A stretch of DNA of 64,000 nucleotides, taken from NCBI GenBank assembly GCA_948144175.1, contig CANXME010001258.1, positions 3,705,001 through 3,769,000 of the forward strand, in the 5' to 3' direction. Under the pieces are notes generated by a model. It was not told the DNA's origin. It made no database searches and saw nothing but the letters and a program-made list of their open reading frames with translations. Source of the stretch: Closterium sp. NIES-65. Lineage: Eukaryota > Streptophyta > Zygnematophyceae > Desmidiales > Closteriaceae. Both the position numbers and the translations under genes were made by a program. Shown here piece by piece: positions 1 to 10,099 of this stretch; positions within the stretch are counted from its first letter, which is position 1, and each line of letters opens with the position of its first letter.

Positions 1-661
1 CCATGGGTTGTTCTGCCTCCTGCATCATCTCGTCTTGGAGGATGTAGCTGGTGAGGGAGTCCTCGTCAAGAGACTCATGTGTGCCAGGCACCATCGTAAT
101 CCTCTTCATGAGGTTGTAGCTGCGCGGCAGGCCCTTGAGGACGTGAGTGATTTAGGATGTCGTCAAGTCTTCAACGCACGCCATCCGCATCTCAGCCAGG
201 ATCCGTCGAGCATGGTTGCAGTAGTCAGTCACCGACTCCTGCTCGCCCATCCGAATGTGTGTCATCTTCTCCTCAAGCTGTCCGATGTACAGGTCGTCCT
301 TCACCTGGTACGTCGACAGGATGAAGTGCCATGCTTGGTGACCAGCATCAAGTCGCTCTTGACAGCTTCTGAGCGCTAGCTGCACCACCATTGAGCAGCA
401 CCTCGAGATGACCACGAAGGTGAGCAAGTGAGCAGCACGAAACTCCCCGCGCAGCTTGACATCTTCCTCGGGCGGAACGGGCACGGTGTTGTGGGCGAAG
501 CCCTTCAGCCCGGCGAACTCCAGCAGAGGTTCTATTGACTCCCTCGAGGTGATGAGGTCCTGTCCACCTTGCAGCGGTGCGACGGTGATCCGGTACGGCG
601 AGAACTTGAAGTAGCCATGTGCTGGTGCAATCCCGAACGCCGTCACGTGCGTCGTCACCAA
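1..661 (-). pseudogene. gag: B-family copia gag fragment (cut by window edge)
   Basis: Part of a Ty1/copia Gag (UBN2-like capsid region) read right to left; the C-terminal side continues off the left edge. Recognisable stretches include YFKFSPYRITVAPLQGGQD near the N-terminus and a central region around YQVKDDLYIGQLEEKM, with GLPRSYNLMKR further on. An in-frame TAA at 152-154 replaces the Tyr codon that B1 keeps (near 24097), so the protein is broken; copy 2 shares the stop at 37412. No convincing ATG is visible: the open frame begins with GTG and has a TGA just upstream. Gag would form the cytoplasmic virus-like particle that packages element RNA. Confidence 0.8.
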
Positions 662-1632
662 GAGCCATCCATCGCTTCATAGAGGAGATTGACGTCGACC
701 ATCGACGTCGGCACGCAAGCTGCTTGCAGCTGTCGTCAACCGATGCACTCCCGCCTAACTCCTGTTGACACCACCGTCGACTTTGATCACCCTTCTCTGC
801 TTCGTGCCATCATTGCCGCTGACTCGTGCACCGCCGCCGACCTCGTTGTCGACGCACCTTCATTTTGCACCGGTCGAAGAGATGTAGGACGGGAAGGGTG
901 CTCCGTCGCCCACTTCGCCCGGATGCCAAACTCGAGAATTGCCAAGGGGGCCTTCCCGTTCTCGCCATCCTCAATGCATTTCCGCGCATTAGCCAAGCGT
1001 GCCTCCAAGGTGTCCTCTACCACGCCATCTGTTGGCAGGGTAGGCGTCATGGTTGCACGTGCAGCCGGCCTACGAACGACTTAGTAGGTGCAAAAGTCGG
1101 CTCCTATCTGAAGGTACACCTGTTCTCCGATATTTCCACACCCTGAACTTTGATTCTTCCCAAACACCCTACATGGTTGAAGGTTTGATGAGACGGACGC
1201 CCTGACATTGCGGGTCTATCAGGAAATAACCACCAGGTCAAGGCCTTTCGAAACTCGAACTTTGTAGTTCGAGTGAGCCGGGAAAATTCCAGTGCCAGAT
1301 TGTTCCTGCGTTAAGCTCGCATTGAGATTGTGCTACATTAACCCTGAAAATTCTTCGAGCGTTGCTAACTACCTTCGAAATCGGTTATTTCGAGGGTAGG
1401 TACCCCAGGTCGTGAAGATAAAGGGTGTGGAATTATCGCAGTTTCGGTGTAATTTGCGGGGCCGTCTACGCCCACCGCACCATCCAGAGAATCACTTTAC
1501 AACGGTAGTGAGCTAGACTACGAAGGTTGGGACGAACTATAAGGAGTGATCGTAGCTTTGCTTAGTTCCTTAGTGCTTGCACAATCACGGGAGAAATCGG
1601 CAAGAGTTTCCAAAATTACAGAATGGTTGAAC
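662..1632 (-). other. Leader / U5-side region of outer B element
   Basis: This lies between gag and the nested LTR and recurs at 37922-38808 and, from 839 onward, at 47534-48339. Element B1 lacks most of it because its LTR is fused to gag. I found no clear tRNA-complementary primer-binding site, so the LTR/leader boundary is unresolved. The part after about 1490 (AATCACT..ACAACGGTAGTG) also occurs at 18605 in the B1 3' LTR and so is LTR. The part from about 690 to 1490 has no other relative here. It holds two hairpins, at 1253-1272 (7-bp stem) and 1372-1394 (about 10-bp stem). Confidence 0.6.
787..1050 (-). CDS. Unidentified 87-codon ORF in B leader
   Basis: ATG-initiated ORF starting MTPTLPTDGVVEDTLEARLA, charged and mildly helical, ending with TGA. 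It is repeated at 38047-38310, and its first part at 47534-47745 where it is cut by an A3 LTR. I do not recognise the family. The composition is less low-complexity than the GC-driven open frames elsewhere in the window. It could be a captured host exon, an accessory ORF of the B element, or chance. Conservation between copies does not help, because the flanking DNA is equally conserved. Confidence 0.25.
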   Translation of the reverse strand: MTPTLPTDGVVEDTLEARLANARKCIEDGENGKAPLAILEFGIRAKWATEHPSRPTSLRPVQNEGASTTRSAAVHESAAMMARSREG

Positions 1633-2782
1633 TGCGGAGATAACTGCTGCAACGGGAGCTAGACTACGGGCTAGGCACGTGTGCTCGTGTGATCTCTGCG
1701 TTCGTTCACTTAGTCATTTCCTTGTGTTGACGCTTCTTGCTAGTTCACGGGGAGAATTGGAAAGAGTTTCACTAGGAAAACATGACAACAATGATCCAGT
1801 GAAGTTGGCAATGCAAGACTACATCAGAGCTAGCATTCAGGTCGGCCAACTGCCAGCGCAGCTTGGTCGACCGCGTTCCAGCACGACTTGGTCGACCGCA
1901 CTCCAGCAAGGCAAGGTCGACAGCGTGCTAACGTCGCAGGTTGACGGCGTGCCAGCATTGCTCACGCAGGACAGCAGTGCACCCGCTTCGCAGGTGCGCG
2001 CAGATGATTGGCGTGCAGAGTCTCGTCACCTGCACAGCGCACACACCACGTCAACCTCGAGTTGACGACTGCCTCTGATCCGCCACGACGACCTCGGGAT
2101 ACCACCACCGAGGTCGGTCTCGCAAACTTCGCCTGGGCGACCATCGCACTCCTCCGCAGCACTTCGTCACCCAGGTAACCTGGTCGACCGGGCAACCACG
2201 TCGACCAGCAGCTCCCGTACGTGCCCGTTGACCTCCCAAGTCGACGACCACCTCCATGTCGACCTCACCAGGACGACCACGCCCCTCGGTCGAGCTCCTC
2301 CAGGTCGACGTCCCTTCTAGTCGACCAGCTCCACGTCGACCAACACTAAGTCGGCCAGCGCAGTTGTCGGCCGACCACCCACGTCGGCCACCCGAAGTCG
2401 GCGTCACGAAGTTGACGCCCCGCTACTCGACGCTCAACTGCTCGTCGTCCTGAGTCGAGGTCGACGTCAGCCCCTCCTTCGTTGACCACCAGGTCCAGTC
2501 GACCACCCGCAGGTCGACCAGCAGTCCATCAGCCGACCACCGAAGTCGGCTTCCCCAAGTTGACGTCACCAAGTTGACGTCCTCCGCAGGTCGACTCCTA
2601 AGTCGACCTCCCCGAAGTTGGCGCCACCTTGAAGTCGGCGCCCGTGCAGTGGTCCCTGTGCAGGTCGACCTCCTCGTCAACCAGCTCGCCCACTGCTGCA
2701 GGTTGGCTGCTCCCCTAACACCCGACCACGATGTCGGCTCCGCCCAAGCGAGGACGGGGCCAACACACAACTCCCGTTGACA
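1633..2782 (-). mobile_element. Nested B-family solo LTR, TSD TGAAC
   Basis: A 1150-bp unit reading TGTCAACGGGAGTTG... to ...GTTATCTCCGCA on the minus strand (TG..CA ends), flanked by TGAAC at 1628-1632 and 2783-2787. The unoccupied site, with the same flanking context, is at 18759-18763 in the B1 LTR. No internal domain is present, so it is a solo LTR. It sits inside another LTR of the same family. It contains at least 16 GTCGAC hexamers between about 1868 and 2670. Confidence 0.92.
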
Positions 2783-3462
2783 TGAACAAGCAAAGACAAT
2801 AATGACTACATTAGGCACCTAGCAACCCTGCAGCTAGCCTGGACGTCTTCCAGCACAGCTCGGTCGACCGCCTGCCAGCGTTGCATAGAGGAGCCGCACC
2901 AGCACCGCAAAAATGCAATCTGCCAACACTACAGGTCGACGGCGTGCCAACGCTGCAGCAGGGCGGCTGTCCAGCGTTGCCCCGTAGAAGACAGTAGTGC
3001 GCACGCTCGCAAGTGCGCGCAGGCGATTAGCGTGACATGCATCGTTCTGCATAGATTGGCTGTTGTCTGCGCCTGACGAGCCACATCGATTTCGAGATAC
3101 CAGCCCGAAGTCGCCTTCGTCATTACGACATCCACGACGTTCGCGTGCCTCCGCAAAACTCGCCGAGCAGGTTACCTGGTCGACCACCAGTGCCGCTGGT
3201 CGACCACCAGGTGCCTCTAGTCGACCACCAGGTGCTTCTGGTCGACCACAGCTCTCCTCGAGCTACCCTCCTGGTCGACAAGCCCCTCCGTCGACCGGCA
3301 TTATTAGGTGTTGTCGCCGAGCTCCCCTTGTCGAGCGCCGCACACATGTCAGGTCGACGGACTGCTTATTGGCCTCCCGGTCAAATTGCTCCCCATGGTC
3401 GATGGCACACCCGTCGCCCAGCCCAGTCACCTGGAACTATCGAGCTCCATGGTCGACGGCTC
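2783..3462 (-). repeat. Outer B-family LTR, U3-side remainder
   Basis: Continuation of the LTR interrupted by the nested solo LTR, homologous to 18759-19560. It is GTCGAC-rich, with a tandem-like stretch near 3177-3250 where a roughly 21-bp GTCGACCACCAGGTG unit repeats. It ends abruptly at the copia-C LTR at 3463, so its TG terminus is lost. Confidence 0.8.
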
Positions 3463-3591
3463 TGTGAGAATAGAACGAGTGAATAAGATGGACTACGAAA
3501 GAGGTGGATACAAGAAGTAAACCTAAAGGTGTTGTACCCATATTGTCTACCCCGCTACAGACTACACAAACTATAGCACATAAGTTTGACA
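3463..3591 (-). repeat. Copia-C left-arm LTR
   Basis: A 129-bp LTR; the minus strand reads TGTCAAACTTATG... to ...TTCTATTCTCACA. The adjoining 3592-3620 contains the polypurine-tract side (CTATGGGGG-type sequence) shared by all copia-A/C 3' LTRs here. Its twin is 50159-50287. No target duplication pairs it with the right-arm LTR at 7666-7794. Confidence 0.85.
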
Positions 3592-3848
3592 CACCCCCAC
3601 AGGCAAAGTGGGGGAGAACAAGAGGTCACAAGACAAGTCAAGAAGAGCAAAGCAAGCTCAGGGTGGATCACAACGTCACCACGCATTCCGAGCATAAGCA
3701 AGCGGCCACAAGGCCAGTTCACATGCAGAGTTATATAAAGCAGAACAAGCAAGAGAGTGATCAAGTGTAAGCATGCCGGTATATGTATAGAGATCATAGT
3801 ACACGCAAAGTCAAGAAGTGAACAAGTGAGGCCAAGTGGGCACAAGGC

Positions 3849-5611
3849 CTAGAACAGGACTGAACCCTGATGATCACAATGCTGAAGCGCCTTGGTGAAG
3901 ATATCAGCAGTGTTGGCCTGAGAGGCCACGTAAACAAGACGAAGCTGACAACGCTGCTTCAACTCTCGAGCAAGGAAGTGGCGAAGAGCGATGTGCTTCG
4001 TTCTGTGCTCCAGTATCTGCTCGCGACACAAGGCAAACATTGCCTTGTTGTCGACGTACAAAACTGGAGGAGAACGAGGCGCCTCGCCCATGTAGGTCAG
4101 CAGGTAGGTGAGCCAGCGTAGCTCCTGTGTAGCCATGGCCCCTGCGTAGATCTCAGCCTTACAGCTGGAGCTGAGAACAGAAGACGAGCGGGTAGACCGC
4201 CACGAAACAGAACCGGAGCCAAGGCTGAAGGTGTAACCCTGCGACGACCGCTGCGTAGAAAAGTCGTCAACCCAAGAAGCGTCTGCGTGACTAGTGAGGA
4301 CAATTGGACCCCGTCCTCCAAGCACGAGCCCCATGCCCGACGTACTGCACAAGTAGCGCATCAACCTCTTAGCGGCCTTCCAGGGCTTTGGTCGGTGTCT
4401 CCCGGGCGCAACGTAATTGCTAGGATGCTAAGCGGGTAAGCAAGGTCAGGACGAGTGCAGGTCATCAGGTACATGAGGCAGCCCACAACCACTGGATATG
4501 GGCCACTCTGCTCTACGGACTCATCCGAAGGAAGAGCTGAGAGCGAGTGATTGGTAGGCAGAGGAGTGGACTGTGGCGAGGAGTACTGGATGTCAAATCG
4601 CTGAAGGACCTGCTGCACCACGTGTGACTCAGTCAGGGTGATGGTGCGGCGTGCTTTGTCCCGAGTGATCTGCAAGCCAAGATAGCTACGCAACTCACCG
4701 ATGTCTATGCACGTGTGTCTCTTTTGCAGCTCCGACTTCACTAGAGTAATGCGTCAGTGTCACCAATGGCAAAAACCAAGTCGTCGACGTACACGAGGAT
4801 GTAGAATGGTGGCAGTGAAGTGTCGGTGCGTAGAAACAGCGACAGGTCAGCACTAGAACGAGCAAACCCAAGAGCCGCAAGCGTCGTCCTTAGTGTGTCG
4901 TGCCATTCGCAAGGCGCCTGGCGGAGACTGTAGACTGGCTGCTCGAGGCTCCACTGGGTACCAGGAGGGAACGACGCAGTGAAGCCAGGTGGGCAGCGCA
5001 ACCAGATCTCCTCGTGCAGGCTGCCCTGTAGGAAGTCTGTGCTGAAGTCAAGAGAGTGAAGCTCGTAGTCACGCTGAGCGGCGACGTGCAGCAGCACCCG
5101 AAGAGTGGTCATCTTCGGGGTAGGGGAGAAGGTCTGAAAGTAGTCAACTCCCTGTCGCTGACTGAAGCCTTTAGCAACGTAACGCGCCTTGAAGACAGGC
5201 AAAGAACCTGGCGGGCGCTTCACCCTAAAAATCCACATGCCATCGACAATGTTCGCCCCAAGTGGGGGAACCTCGTCGACGTAAGTGGCTGTGGACTTCC
5301 AGGAAGCCATCTCTGCGTCCATGGTTGTCTGCCGCTGAGAGGAGTAGGGACCCTCTATCGCCTCAGCGTAAGAGCGCGAGGTCGGGATGTCTGGTGGATC
5401 CGGGTCTCCCCCAGGTGCAAGCACCATGGACACGAGATGGGGTAAAGCAGCGGCAAAGCACTTAAACTCATCCTGCCTGTCCTCAAGGACGTTCGTGCCA
5501 AGAGCACACTCACCCCCAATGGAGGGAGGACAGACAGACTAAGACTCAGCAACAAGACTAGCAGCGTAGTCTAGACGACAGCGAGCAGCAAAGTCGATAA
5601 GCTCAGCAACT
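3849..5611 (-). pseudogene. pol: Copia-C pol, left arm (RT and RNase H)
   Basis: Ty1/copia RT (RVT_2) and RNase H in three open pieces: 4741-5433 (RT with the intact ILVYVDDLVFA active site), 4361-4741 (thumb/connection) and 3849-4364 (RNase H with SSSCKAEIYAGAM and VLYVDNKAM). The breaks are a nonsense codon after DTDALL at 4741 and a frameshift near 4430. Gag, protease and integrase are absent, because the arm stops at the inverted junction at 5611. The product would copy element RNA into DNA and remove the RNA strand; this copy cannot. Confidence 0.88.
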
Positions 5612-5660
5612 AAGGCAGACGCAGCTATGGACTCAAAGGACAGTTGCTGAGCTTATCGAC
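5593..5660. repeat. Centre of head-to-head copia palindrome
   Basis: A perfect 19-bp inverted repeat (5593-5611 against 5642-5660) around a 30-bp loop (5612-5641). Pairing continues outward for at least 27 bp on each side with two mismatches, then the two arms run on as diverged copies. The same structure, with the same loop length, is at 52651-52718. Confidence 0.9.
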
Positions 5661-7373
5661 TTTCCTGCTCGCTATCGTCTAGACTACGCCCCTAGTCTTG
5701 TTGCTGAGTTTGAGTTTGTCTGTCCTCCATCCGTCGGGGGTGAGTGTGCTCTAGGCACGGACGTCCTTGAGGACAGGTAGGAGGAGATTGAGTGGTTTGC
5801 CGTTGGTGTACCTCATCTTGTGTCCATGCTGATTGCACCTGACGGACACCCGGATGCACCAGAAATCCCGACCCCGAGCTCTTACGCTGAGGCGATCGTG
5901 GGTGAGTACTCCTCTCAGTGGCAGTCAGCCATGGACGCAGAGATGGCATCGTGGAAGTCCACTGGCACTTACGTCGACGAGGTTCCCCCTCCTGGGGCGA
6001 AAATCGTCAGTGGCATGTGGATTTTCAGGGTTAAACGACCGCCAGGCTCTCCGCCTGTCTTCAAGGCTCGTTACATTGCACGAGGCTTCAGTCAGCGAGA
6101 GGGAGTAGACTTCTTCTACACCTTCTCCCCCACCATGAAGATGACCACTCTTCGGGTGCTACTGCACGTTGCCGCTCAGCGTGACTACGAGCTTCACTCT
6201 CTTGACTTCAGCACAGCTTTCTTGCAGGGCAGCCTTCACGAGGAGATCTGGCTGCGCCGCCCTCCTGGCTTCACTGGGTCGTTTCCTCCTGGTACCCAGT
6301 GGAGCCTCCGGCGGCCGGTCTACGGTCTCCCCTAGGCGCCACATGAGTGGCACGACACACTGAGGACTACGCTTACGGCTCTTGGGTTCGCACCTTCTAC
6401 TGCTGACCCGTCGTTGTTTCTGCGCACCAACACTTCCCTGCCGCCGTTCTACATCCTCGTGTACGTCGACGACTTGGTCTTTGCCACTGCTGACACTGAG
6501 GCTCTCGCCCACGTGAAGTTGGAGTTGCACAAGAGACACACGTGCACAGACCTGGGTGAACTGTGCAGCTACCTTGGCTTGCACATCACCCGGGACAGAG
6601 CACGCCGCACCATCACACTAACTCAATCATAGATGGTGCAACAGGTCCTTTAGCGCTTCGGCTTCACCTGGTCCTCGGCACAGGCGACTCCTCTGGCTAC
6701 AGGTCACTCGCTCTCAGCTCCACCTTCGGATGAGTCTGTAGAGCCGAGTGGTCTTTACCCAGAGCTAGTTGGCTGCCTCATGTACCTGATGACTTGCACT
6801 CGTCCTGACCTAGCGTACTCCCTTGGCCTACTCGCTCGCTACGTGGCTCCTGGTAGGCACCGAAAGGTGCACTCGGATGCTGCAAAGAGGGTACTGCGCT
6901 ACTTGTGCAGTACATCAGGCATGGGGCTTGTGCTTGGAGGGAGGAGCTCAGCTGTTCTCACTGGGCACTCAGACGCTTCTTGGGTTGACGACCAGGCTAC
7001 TCAGCGGTCGTCACAGAGTTACACCTTCAGCCTTGGCTTCTGCTCAGTTTCTTGGCGTTCTACGCTTTTGTCTTCAGTTCTCAGCTCCAGTTGTGAGGCT
7101 GAGATCTACGCCGCAGCCATGGCTACACAGGAGATACGCTGGCTCACATACCTGCTGACCGACCTGGGAGACCTGCCTCTTTCTGCTCCAGTGCTGTACA
7201 TCGACAACAAGGCTGCCATTGCCTTGTGTGAGGAGCACAGACTTGAGCACAGAACGAAGCACATCGCTCTGCGTTACTTCTTGGCTCGAGAGTTGCAGCA
7301 GTGTGGTCAGATTCGTCTGCGTTACGTGGCCACTCAGGCCAACACAGCTGATATGTTCACCAAGGCACTTTAG
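5642..7373 (+). pseudogene. pol: Copia-C pol, right arm (linker end, RT, RNase H)
   Basis: A single continuous frame encodes the end of the linker (around RLDYAPSLVAE), the whole RT with YVDD intact near 6460-6475, and RNase H (SCEAEIYAAAMATQ, VLYIDNKAAI). It is broken only by nonsense codons: TAG at 5778, 6333, 6630, 6651 and 7371. Four of the five replace CAG glutamine codons in relatives. The copy at 52700-54490 still has CAG at the 6333 and 7371 equivalents, so those two are recent. It points away from the left arm, toward its own LTR. Confidence 0.88.
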
Positions 7374-7665
7374 TCTGGTGATCATCAGCGTTTCTGCACT
7401 ATGCTAGGGCTTGTGCCCACTTTTCCTCACTTGTTGTAGACTTTGCCCGTGCTGTGATCTATATATATACCTGCATGCTTGCTTTGCTAGGTGTAGATCA
7501 ATGTGATGCTTGTGTTACAAATATGTCTCTGCATGTGAACTGGCCTTGTGGCCTCTTGCTTGTGCTTAGTGAGTGTTGTGACGTTGTGATCCATCCTGAG
7601 CTTGCTTTGCCTTTCTTGACTGGTCTTGTGACCCCTTGCTCTCCCCCACTTTGCCTATGGGGGTG

Positions 7666-7794
7666 TGTCAAATCTTATAACTGCTACAGTTTGTTTAGGC
7701 TGTAGTGGGGTAGATACTATGGGGTATGATAACTTTAGGGTTTCCTACTTGTACCCCACACTTGACCTAGTGCAATCACTTCTCATTCTTGATA
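7666..7794 (+). repeat. Copia-C right-arm 3' LTR
   Basis: A 129-bp LTR starting TGTCAAATCTTATAACTG after the polypurine-like CTATGGGGG tract, ending near TTCTTGATA; the twin at 54724-54852 ends TTCTTGACA. It abuts gypsy integrase sequence on the right with no target duplication. Confidence 0.85.
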
Positions 7795-8727
7795 GGTGGT
7801 ATGCCGAGGACATCACAAGTTTAGTCCCCAACAGTCCCATGAGCTCCCTCTTGAACTTATTGGTGAATTTTGGTTCTCTGTCTGAGATGAGTGTAGCGGG
7901 GATGCCGTGGATGGTGATGATGCGGTCGAAGAAGAGGCGAGCAGTTGCTTTAGCTGTAGCCGTGGCATTGGTCGGAATGAAGTGACCCATTTTGGAGAAC
8001 TTATCGATCACTACGAGGATGGAATCGTGCCCCCGTGAGGTCGAAGGGAGTCCAATGATGAAGTCGAGGCTAACGACCTACCATGGCTGCTTTGGTACGA
8101 GTAGAGACTGAAGTAACCCTGCTTTTTTCTCCTTGCTACTCTTCATCCGCTGGCACGGGTCGCATGAAGTGACGAACTGCTGCACGTCTGCTGCCATCCC
8201 GTGCCAGCAATAATACTTCGCTATCCCTACTAACGTCTTGTTGCTCCCGAAATGTCCCGCTTACGGTACGTCGAGAAACTCCTCCAGTAGAATCTGTCTG
8301 AGCGGGGCGTAATTCGGTACCCAAATCTTTTATGTGCCCTTCCTTACAGCTAAATCTTTCTCCCACGATAACAACTTCTTAATCTGTGCTGTGGCGATCT
8401 CTGCGTCCACGGAGTACCCATGTTGGAATAGACCCGTCGAGCTGTATGCCTGCTACATGACCGGGGTGGCTCAGCGCGTCGGCCTTGTTGTGTAGCCCGA
8501 GCTTGTAGACGATGTCGTAGTGGAAGTGAGTTTCCAGGAAGTCCACCCACCACACCTGTCATCGTGAGAGCGTCGGCTGCAACTTCAGGTATTTGAGGCT
8601 GCAGTGGTCAGTATAAACTATAGTCTTGGCTCCCTCTAAGTAACACCTCCACGCCTTGAAGGCTATGACTATAGCTAAGGCTTCCTTGTCGTGAATGGGA
8701 TAGTTCAGTTCTGCTCCATGTAGCATT
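7795..8727 (-). pseudogene. pol: Gypsy G1 integrase and RNase H remnant
   Basis: Ty3/gypsy pol in several broken frames. The integrase zinc-binding HHCC motif is readable (AGHFGSNKTL...CDPCQRMK, about 8140-8260). The first two catalytic Asp contexts follow (SLDFIIGLP, near 8055; ISDREPKFTN, near 7875). The catalytic Glu and C-terminus are removed by the copia LTR at 7794. A TAG at 8078-8080 replaces a probable CAG (WQVVS). RNase H text ([16 protein letters not shown]) is upstream, with stops. Confidence 0.82.
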
Positions 8728-9645
8728 TTACAGAGGTAGGCGATAGGCTGTAAACCGCGTCTTGTGATCCTGCATCAGTATTGCTCCGACTGCCTGGTCA
8801 CTAGCGTCTGCTTCCACCACGTAGTCCTTGTCTAGATCCGGTAAGATGAGTACTGGTGCTGTAGTCAGTGCTATCTGTAGCTGCTCCATGGCTTGCTGAT
8901 GAGGAGTATCCCATTTGTAGGGCGTATCCTTTTTCAGTAGGTCGGTCAGTGGTGCTGCTATCTTGGCGTATTGCGGCACGAACCTATTGTAGTAGTTAGC
9001 GAAGCCTAGGAACTGCTGCAACTCCTTCACGTTCTCCGGAATTTTCCACTTCTTGACGGATTCGATTTTCCGCGGGTCCATGTGTACGCCCTCGGCACTC
9101 ACCATGTGCCCGAGGAGCTGCACCTCCTTCAGGGCGAAGTCGCTCTTCGACAGCTTCTCGTAGAACTTGTTTTTCCGCAAGATCTCGAACAACTTCCGCA
9201 GATGTTCCACGTGCTCCTTCATGTTCTTGGAGTAGATGAGAATGTCTTCTAGGTACACCACCACGAACTCGTCTAGCAGGGGTAGAAGGATGTGATTCAT
9301 CTCCGCCTGAAACGTTGCTGGTGCGTTGCAGAGTCCGAACGGCATCACCAAGTATTCGTAGGAGCCGTATCTGGTACGGAACGCCGTCTTGTGGATCGAG
9401 TTATCCGCCATCTTGATCTGCCAGTAACTTGACCGTAGGTCCAGCTTCAAAAACACTGTCCCACCACGCAGTTGGTTTAGTAGATCGTCTATGCGCAGTA
9501 TGGGGTATTTGTATTTAACTGTCTATTTGTTTAGTGCGCAGTAGTCGATGCACATCCGTAAACTGCCGTCTGGTTTTGGAGTGAAGAGGACTGGTGCACC
9601 GTAGGGAGAGGTGGATGGGCGGATCAGTTGTCTGTCTAGTAGATA
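8728..9645 (-). pseudogene. pol: Gypsy G1 reverse transcriptase
   Basis: Ty3/gypsy RT. Motifs run in order: [36 protein letters not shown], then the active site, which reads VVYLEDILIYSK where YLDD is expected. The second catalytic Asp is therefore Glu. Connection and RNase H start follow ([19 protein letters not shown]). A TAG at 9523-9525 interrupts the N-terminal part where G2 has CAG (NKQTAKN). Nonsense plus active-site change make it non-functional. Confidence 0.9.
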
Positions 9646-10099
9646 CTATATCTTCTTCTTCACGTCTATCAACTCGGTCGGACTAAGGCGGTATGGTGCA
9701 CGTGAGACGGGTTTCGCACCTGGTTCCTCCACGATCTCGTGCTCATGGGTGCGTGCTGGAGGTACGCCTGCAGGTAGGTCGTCGGGCATTATATCCTTAT
9801 ACTGCTCCAAAAACTCCTTCACTATTGCAGGTAGCTCTGTGCTCGGCTTCTCCTCCTCTGCTGCTGCCATAAGCAGTGCTAAGTAACCCGTGTTGCCCTC
9901 GTTCACCGTCCATTCGAACCGCGCCAGTGTCGTTTGAGGAACGTCCCCTGTATCCATCCAGCTTCGCAGCTCCACTCTTTTCTTGTTGTTGTAGATGGAC
10001 GCCTTTCTGTTGACCCTATCGATCTCGGGGTTGAACCGCTTCAGGAAATCTCGCCCCAAGATGAAATCTAAACCTTTGATGTTCGTAATTGGCAACTTC
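9646..10099 (-). pseudogene. pol: Gypsy G1 protease C-terminus to RT linker
   Basis: An open stretch running ITNIKGLDFILGRDFLKRFN (end of the retropepsin domain) into a Glu-rich linker and DDLPAGVPPARTHEHEIVEE, the conserved entry to RT. It was severed from the protease active site by the T solo LTR at 10100-10240. It ends with TAG at 9646 where relatives continue (KKKIEYLL). Confidence 0.85.

Larger units (their letters stand above)
1..9157. repeat. Segmental duplication, copy 1
   Basis: Bases 1-1410 and 1507-2782 match 37261-38670 and 38671-39929 (copy 2). Bases 839-9157 match 47534-56215 (copy 3). I count nine substitutions in the first 1410 aligned bases of copy 1 against copy 2, about 99.4% identity. 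The 363-bp length difference between copies 1 and 3 is explained by a 352-bp TRIM insertion plus an indel of about 12 bp near 50460. The duplicated unit crosses several element boundaries, so it is a duplication of a locus and not independent insertion of one element. Confidence 0.93.

Noticed and set aside
1628..2787. Independent insertions at a hot spot to explain three nested LTRs at the same TGAAC
   Set aside because: Flanking sequence outside the LTR is also about 99% identical between copies, so duplication of one occupied locus is simpler.
5778..7373. Reassigned genetic code with TAG as glutamine (known in some ulvophyte algae)
   Set aside because: Most glutamines still use CAG in the same frames, copy 3 has CAG at two of the sites, and TAA, TGA and frameshifts also occur. 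Methylation-driven decay explains it better.
3463..7794. A single complete copia element with two LTRs
   Set aside because: The two LTRs are in opposite orientation, RT/RNase H is present twice facing outward, and gag, protease and integrase are missing.
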